64,000 nt of DNA from Cephalotus follicularis (taxonomy: Eukaryota > Streptophyta > Magnoliopsida > Oxalidales > Cephalotaceae), in the NCBI GenBank assembly GCA_001972305.1, contig BDDD01000565.1, positions 181,127 to 245,126 on the forward strand, written 5' to 3'. Of the stretch, positions 58,010-64,000 are shown in pieces (the first letter of the stretch is position 1; every line of letters starts with the position of its first letter). The translations under genes and the position numbers were made by a program. The notes beneath the pieces are model-generated. The model saw only the letters and a list, made by a program, of their open reading frames with translations, was not told where the DNA came from and searched no databases.

Positions 58010-58335
58010 ATTGCTTGTGTGGCTGGTCTGACGAGAGACATAGCCTATGTGGCTGGTCTAATGAGATACATAGCCTGTGTGGCTACTCTGAACCAGAGTA
58101 TGAAGGATGAAGATATATACCTTGTGTGGCTGGTCTGATATTATACAGCCTGTGTGGCTGGTGAGATGATATGCAGCCTGTGTGGCTGGTCTGATATTAT
58201 GCAGCCTGTGTGGCTAGTGAGAAGATATGCAGCCTGTGTGGCTGGTATGATATTATGCAGCTTGTGTGGCTGGCAAGATGATATGCAGCCTGTATGGCTA
58301 GTCTGGGGATATAAAGCCTATGTGGCTACTTTGCA
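58010..58335 (+). repeat. 29-bp tandem array with alternating units in Q
   Basis: About eleven units of GCCTGTGTGGCTGGT followed alternately by CTGATATTATGCA and GAGATGATATGCA, so the working repeat is a dimer of about 58 bases. A 62-residue open frame only translates it. Confidence 0.85.
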
Positions 58336-58939
58336 CAGATGATATGAAGATGATGATGTGTGATGATAATATGATTATGGCGTTCCAGATATTATGATCT
58401 CTTGGGCACATGCTTTGATTACCTCCGCAAAAATTTAATGTTATTCTGTGATCTAATGGATGATGCGAAGCTCTTATTCATGGAGTATATTCTGTGGATC
58501 TCGGCATGCAGCAACAGGGAATGGTTGTCCCAACTCACTTTGTCAGCTGGACTAGTTTTTTATTATTTACATTTCAGTTGAGGCAGCGGGTGAATTGCTA
58601 GAGGTAGACTATGGGCATGGACATTATTCTTTAGCAGCACAGGCCAGCTTCCCATGCATGTCCTGGGGTATATGGAATTCTGATGATGATTTATTATGAG
58701 AAAATTATTGTATATGGCTAAAAATGATCATGTAAAAGAATTTACACTAGTGGAACATCAAGGATACTTGAGGAAGTGGACGTAGGCACGGTTGGACCGA
58801 ACCACTATAAAATCTCTTCCTCATTTTCTAACTTACTCCTCTCTCGTTTATTTTAATATTGCTGATTCCTCCTTCAGGAGTGTGAAAATATATATTGTGG
58901 TTGAATTGCAGATTTTTAGTAGTTGAATTCGATGTTATG

Positions 58940-59260
58940 CAAGTCAGAGTTTGGACAATGGAAGGCAGAGCTCCAGATGCTAAAGCAGATCTCGAAGGAA
59001 GAGGTCAGAGCTTCGAGCTCAAAGCCAGACCTCTATACCTGAAGGCAGACCTCGGAGGAAAAGACCAGAGGAAGAGGTTAGACCTCGGTGTCTTGACGAC
59101 AGACCTCAGGGACAGAGGTCAGCCTTGATGTAAAGAAATTAAGGTACTAATCAGAGCTCAAATATTGATGGCAGACTTCAGAGGTAGAGGTCAACCTTGG
59201 AGTAGAGAAGCTGATGCAGAGCTTGGGGATAACGCAGACCTTGGCACTTAGAGCCCTATT
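58940..59260. repeat. GAGGTCAGAGCT/AGACCTCGG repeat array in Q
   Basis: About ten irregular units with GAGGTC, its complement GACCTC, and AGAGCT, giving inverted-repeat potential. Not coding. Confidence 0.7.
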
Positions 59261-59729
59261 CTCTACTAAACCCAATTTGATGTGCGTAGTATGTTATAAA
59301 ATAGAAGTAAAGGATATGGAAAAAGTTAGGAAGAAATATGGCTAAGTATAGCATGACACGACTCGTCTGGTGGGATTATGGTTTAGGGGACGGGTCGTTA
59401 CACAACAAATGGGCTCCACAATGGTAAACATGATCCACAAATATGCCCACGTGTGAATAAAATATAAATCCACTGAAAGTAATTTCAAATCTCAAAAACG
59501 TGCTCCACAAATATAAATACGCTTCACAATGAACACAAGGTACACAATAAAATCAAGACTATGGACATAATGAACAATCAAAGATCAAGAGATGTGCCTA
59601 CATAACCATAATATCTGGAGATGCTGGTACAACTATAATGTCATAATCATATAATAGCTGCAGCAATAATAGCATGCCATTAGGCTACTTTATGTGTACA
59701 TCATACACCATACACCGGTGCTGAGTGCC

Positions 59730-59860
59730 TAAGGTAAGCGGCACTCATTCGACCCCGTACGTTGGACCTGCGTGTAAGCGGCACGTATCCCACCCCTTAC
59801 AATTGGCCTTGTGTAAGCGGCACGTACGCCTCCCTGTACGTTGGGCATACGTGTAAGCAA
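59730..59860. repeat. GTGTAAGCGGCACGTA tandem in P
   Basis: Four units of about 42 bases containing GTAAGCGGCAC and CCNNGTACGTTGG. Confidence 0.8.
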
Positions 59861-61470
59861 CACTATAAGGGTACCAGCATCAAAATACAAACACGATATC
59901 CCATATTACGATAATACACATAAGAGAATGTGACATTGTCACCCAGAGCCAAAGCACTCACATGCTCATCAAACATATCACAATCATGGAAAAAAGTCAA
60001 CATAATCACATACGGGATTCAAATCCCAATCGAACTACCCTATAACAAGAATATGAACAAGGGCACATATCATACAAGAATATCAAAGACAGTAAAATAG
60101 AGGAAGGGAATGTCCCACTCTCAAACTCATGGAATATAATGAATATAGCAGTAGAAAAAGAAGCAAATATCTATCCGCGAGAGCCAAGCGAATATAACAG
60201 CAGAGTCAAAATGAATATACAAATGATAACGTGTCATATCAATATGAGAGTTCAATCGAGACACCAATAAAGGATCCAAAGTAAACTATTATGGAATCTA
60301 TTTCAAATCGGATTACCAACAAGCCATATCACATTTAAGAATCACAATAAAGGCACATATCCATCATCAAATAATTTCAAGAACAAATAAAATAAGGGAA
60401 TGATACGTTCTACTCACAATATCAATGGCAATTACTACCATAGACTAGCCCCTCAAGCTCTGGATTAGTTATCGGATCCTCGTCATCGTTTGGAAACTCC
60501 CCCATCCTTGGTCACCTCCTTCACAATTAATGAATAGCACATTTCTGATGAGTCCTACACACAAGCGGCAAAACAAGATCGCCACCGGAGCTCCAGCCAT
60601 ATTCCAGTCAACATGCCAGAGCTCCGGCCATGCCATAAAAGGCCCCAAAAATGTCCGATCTATACATAACTATCGAAGACTTACTGTGACTAACCTCAGA
60701 ATGCCCAGTCACAGTAGGTAGTGAGTCTGACTCACTGAGTCTACTCGCCCGTCATCAACAACTCTGGCCACTTCACAAACAAGCTTCCACAAGACTCGTT
60801 CTACACGTCTTTGCCCAAGACTCACCAAGACTTGGCGCTGGGTCACCTCGCCGTAACTCTGGCAAGGTCGTCGGAGCTCTGGTCATGCCATAACCAGCCT
60901 TCAAACCTTCCTATCAAGTCATTGGTGATTGAGACTCACCGTGACTAGGCGTAAAACGCAGAGCCACATGCGGCAGTGAGCCAAGATGACCGAGTTGACC
61001 CATTCGTCTAAATCAGGCCAATTTCGGCCAAAAAACGCCCAATCTAATATCAAAATTAGTGTAGCTGATCTTCAAGGTGAAGGACAACTTCATCCGTGAT
61101 GATATCGGTGGAGAAAAAAGGCCAGCAGTGACGACAAAAAAAACTCGAGGAAAAAAAGAGAGAAAGAAAGAAGGAGAGGAAAAGGAAGGTTACCGTCAGT
61201 GGCAGAGGCTCTGACCTACGAGCTCTCTCTCTTCCCGGCGCCGATCCAGCGCCCGCTGCTAGCCTCTCTCTCTCTGGCGTTTTCGTTGCCCGGCGATACG
61301 AAGAAGACTCGTTCTCGCGTCATTCTCTTTTCTTTAAATGTCGGGCGTTTCTAGAAAACGCCCGACCTTCCTCTTTTTTTTCCCGTAATTGCTAAAAATA
61401 TACAACATTTAAAACATGATTTTACAAAATGCATTTTACCAACTGATTGGAACACGGATGTTACATTACA

Positions 61471-64000
61471 AGCACTTGATAAAGTGTTTACTGATAGTGA
61501 AATGGTGAAAAAGATCCTTAGGTGTCTACCAAGAGTATGGATGCTAAAGGTGACCGCTATTGAGGAAGCCAAATACCTCAATACTCTTCCATTGGAGGAC
61601 CTCCTGGGGTCATTGATGACCCATAAACTCTCTATCAAGAAAAAGGATCATGATGAAGAGAATGAGGAAAGAAAGAAGAAATTGGTAGCACTAAAGTCTT
61701 CCATAAATGAAGACAGTGAATATGATAGTGATGAAGAGCTTGCCCTCATCACAAGGAAGTACAAAATTTTCCTTGCAAACAAGAAGAAGTTTGGAGGCAA
61801 ACCATACAAGAAGACTCGTCCTCAAAAAAGAGACACAAGCAAGTTTGAGGAAGTCATTTTCTACGAATGCAACAAATCGAAGCACTTCAAGAGTGATTGC
61901 CCATGGCTTAAAACCAAAGAGCAAATAAATAAGAATAAAGCCTTACTTGTAACTTGGGAATATAATGCCGATTCAAGCTCTGATGAGGAGACACAAGAAG
62001 AAGTCTCACAATTGGCATTGATGTCCATAAAGGAGGAGGAAGGTAATGTAGAGGTAAGCTATGATGAACTCATAATAATTGTACAAAAACATAGTTCTAT
62101 CATCTCTTCATTAAAGAAAAAGGTCAAATCCCTCACTAATGAGAACATGACATTAAAAAGGACCACTCCTACTATGATTAATCAAGATGAATCCAAAGTG
62201 GAGAAAATGTGTTTATTAGAAAAGGAAAATAAAAATCTTAAAATTGAAATATATGCTTTAAAGAAAAAATTTCTAGTTTTTCTAATAGTAGGAAAAAGTT
62301 AGAAACACTTTTGTGTATGCAAATATGTGTGTTTGACAGAGCCGGATTAAGTTATGATGAAATGAACAATGTCAAACATTACCAAAATTTCTTTGAAAGA
62401 AAGAAAAATCTTGAAAAAGAAAAACTTGAGAAAGAAGCTATAAAAAAGAAAAATGCGAAAGTCACTTGTAATTATTGTGGCAAAAATGGACACATTTCAT
62501 TATCTTGCTTTTACAAGAAAAATACTTTGCCTAATTCAAAAGTTGTTAGAATTAGGAAGATTTGGGTATCAAAAAAAAAACTAAAGTTACTAACCCTCAA
62601 GCACCCAAACTTGTTGGGTACCTCAAACAAAACATTGACGTTTTTATATGTAGGTATGCTTGAAGGCACTGTCCAAGAAGTCATAATGGTACTTGGATAG
62701 TGGATGTTCAAACCACATGACCAATGACAAGAGCTTATTTGTCACTTTGAACCCAAAGTAAGGAGGAGATGTCACTTTTCGAAACAATACTAAAGGCAAA
62801 ATCATGGGATTTGGCTCCATAGGTAATCATCACGCATCTATCTCTAATGTTTTATATGTTGATGGACTCAAACACGATCTATTGAACATAAGTCAATTAT
62901 GTGACAAAGATTGTAGAGTTGTTCTTGAAAAAGATTGTTGCAAGGTAATAGATATCAATAATAACTTAACCAACTTTATTGGATATAGACATGACAATAT
63001 TTATGTAGTTGATATAAATGATTTACAAAATCAAAATGTCAAATGTCTAGTATCCATTACTGATGATAGTTGGTTATAGCATGAGAGACTTGGTCATGTT
63101 AGCATGACAACTCTTTCAAAGGTTTTAAAACATGATCTAGTTAAAGAGCTTCCTAAAATTACTTTTCAAAAAAATAAAATTTGTGATGCTTGTTAACATG
63201 GGAAGCAAACTAGAGCATCTTTTAATAGCAAGAATATTGTCTCTACAACTAGGCCATTGCAACTCTTACATATTGATTTATTTGGACCAATAGATGTAAG
63301 AAGCCTAGGTGGTAAATCATATTAAATGGTTATTGTTGATGACTATTCAAGGTATACATGGACTATTTTTCTTGCCCACAAAAGTGAAACTTTTAAAGAA
63401 TTTTCACATTTTTGTAACATTGTTCAAAAATAAAAAGATTCTTCTATTTTAATTATTAGAAGTGATCAACGAAAAAAAATTAAAAACCATTTCTTTGAAG
63501 ATTTTTGTAAAGAAAATGATTTTATTCATGAGTTCTCCACTCCTAGAACACCTCAATAAAATGGGGTTGTTGAAATAAAAAATATAACTCTCAAGAGATG
63601 TGTAGAACTATGTTTAATCAAAATCATTTGCAAAAATACATTTGGGTCGAGGCAATAAATACCTCTTGCTACATTTTAAACCATGTATCAATTAGGTAAA
63701 TTCTCAAAAAGACTCTATATGAATTATGGAATGGGAGAAAGCCTAATATTGGTTACTTTCATGCCTTTGATGCAAATGCTTCATCCATAATAATGGAAAA
63801 AATCATCTTGTTAAGTTTGACTCCAAAGTCAACGAATGTATTTTTCTTGGGTATTCCACTACAAATATAGCTTATAGATATTTTAATAAAAGAACATTAT
63901 TTGTAGAAGAATCAATGCATGTTGTATTTAATGAATGTAACCCTATGCTTCCAAAAGAAGTAATGAATATTGATCATATAGATTTCATTGAAAAGAGTAT
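61471..64000 (+). pseudogene. Element J gag end, protease and integrase, decayed
   Basis: Gag resumes (DSEMVKKILRCLPRVW, LEDLLGSLMTHKLSIKKK). Zinc-knuckle regions follow at about 61863-61905 (YECNKSKHFKSDC) and about 62467-62510 (CNYCGKNGHISLSC). A protease region lies near 62700 (NHMTNDKSLFVTL). The integrase zinc-binding part (about 63080-63240, ERLGHVSMTTLSKV, GKQTRASF) is followed by the integrase core (about 63260-63620, LLHIDLFGPIDVRSLGGKSY, MVIVDDYSRYTWTIF, IHEFSTPRTPQ). It closely follows the L plan but has many breaks. It runs off the window. Confidence 0.87.

Larger units (their letters stand above)
55305..59402 (+). repeat. Q: solo LTR (about 4.1 kb with gap) in P
   Basis: Starts TGGAATACCCAATG and ends GGGGACGGGTCGTTACA, with perfect duplications CAACA (55300-55304 and 59403-59407). 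It includes an 800-N gap, AGAGCAGAGCTGTGG repeats (55740-55960), a 29-base tandem (58010-58335), GAGGTCAGAGCT/AGACCTCGG repeats (58940-59260), and the AGTGGACGTAGGC..GGACCGAACCAC block (58775-58804). Related to N. No interior seen outside the gap. Confidence 0.82.
54270..61465 (-). repeat. P: solo LTR (about 3.1 kb) in J gag, hosting Q
   Basis: Plus-strand ends are TGTCACACCCGTCCC and CACGGATGTTACA, with perfect duplications TTACA (54265-54269 and 61466-61470). Minus orientation is inferred from likeness of the 54270 end to LTR ends of D and K. No interior is present once Q is removed. It carries GATCCACAAATGTAAAC-type repeats (54880-55300 and 59410-59560) and a GTGTAAGCGGCACGTA repeat (59730-59860). 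GC-richer sequence near 60500-61330 could be promoter-side. No gene recognised. Confidence 0.82.
50024..64000 (+). mobile_element. Element J: old Ty1/Copia, runs off window end
   Basis: Plus-strand Copia element: 5' LTR from 50024 (TGTTGACATTTTTTTGTC) to 53728 with solo LTR K inside. Then primer site, gag from 53788 with solo LTR P (and Q in it) inside, and decayed gag, protease and integrase from 61471 to the window end. The LTR is a relative of the H LTR (same start, same GCGTCGACGC-type array, same GTGGACGTAGGC block). Many breaks; the oldest Copia here. RT and the 3' LTR would lie beyond 64000. Confidence 0.85.

Noticed and set aside
60500-61330. GC-richer stretch that could be a host exon (63-residue frame at 60530)
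   Set aside because: It lies within solo LTR P, has no recognisable domain, and repeated phrases such as AGAGCTCCGGCCATGCC suggest LTR sequence.

Overview
The window is plant nuclear DNA, almost certainly from a eudicot, made nearly entirely of LTR retrotransposons nested in one another. The evidence is Ty3/Gypsy gag-pol with chromodomain-type ends, Ty1/Copia gag-pol of Sirevirus-like layout (primer site next to TTGGTATCAGAG, several polypurine tracts, an extra 3' reading frame), a plant L1-type LINE with a zf-RVT domain, and LTRs of 1-5 kb. No host protein gene, tRNA, rRNA or CRISPR array is recognisable. All LTR elements are treated as fossils; letters A-Q are local labels for this window only.

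Left block (1-29 kb): a partial B-family LTR on the plus strand (1-1471) abuts a piece of an E-family LTR (1472-1848). Gypsy element A lies on the minus strand: its gag, protease and first part of RT are at 15942-18125, its 5' LTR at 18278-21015, and the rest of its pol at 1849-4013. The two parts are separated by a 12-kb insert made of Gypsy element B (4014-11116, plus its LTR head at 15816-15941), a near-empty large-LTR element D (11117-15622) and a 193-bp LTR-like piece F. A's 5' LTR abuts Gypsy element E (plus strand, 21016-26866), whose 3' LTR holds a 5'-truncated LINE with a 14-bp target duplication. E in turn abuts the gag of Gypsy element G (minus strand), whose LTR is at 27328-29161. 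Layering suggests G is oldest, then E, A, and B with D.

Middle block (29-42 kb): Copia element H (minus strand) is split by Copia element L (33060-39673, plus strand, perfect 5-bp duplication CCAAG). Both carry an unusual extra reading frame between pol and the 3' LTR. L has a 210-N assembly gap where most of its RT and RNase H coding would be expected.

Right block (42-64 kb): solo LTRs M (42242-45572, duplication TTAAC) and N (46661-49974, duplication TACCC) sit in unremarkable AT-rich DNA. They are followed by an old, decayed Copia element J (50024 to the window end). J's 5' LTR contains solo LTR K (duplication ATAAT). J's gag contains solo LTR P (duplication TTACA), which itself contains solo LTR Q (duplication CAACA, with an 800-N gap).

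The most striking pattern is that nearly every LTR family here carries its own array of short palindromic or tandem motifs with variable spacers. Three of the motif types are built on a TCGA core (CAGTCGACTG; GACATCGACGTC-like; AAGCGTCGACGCTT-like). The first type is shared between Copia element L and the Gypsy-type LTRs A, D and K. All distances and divergences were judged by eye.
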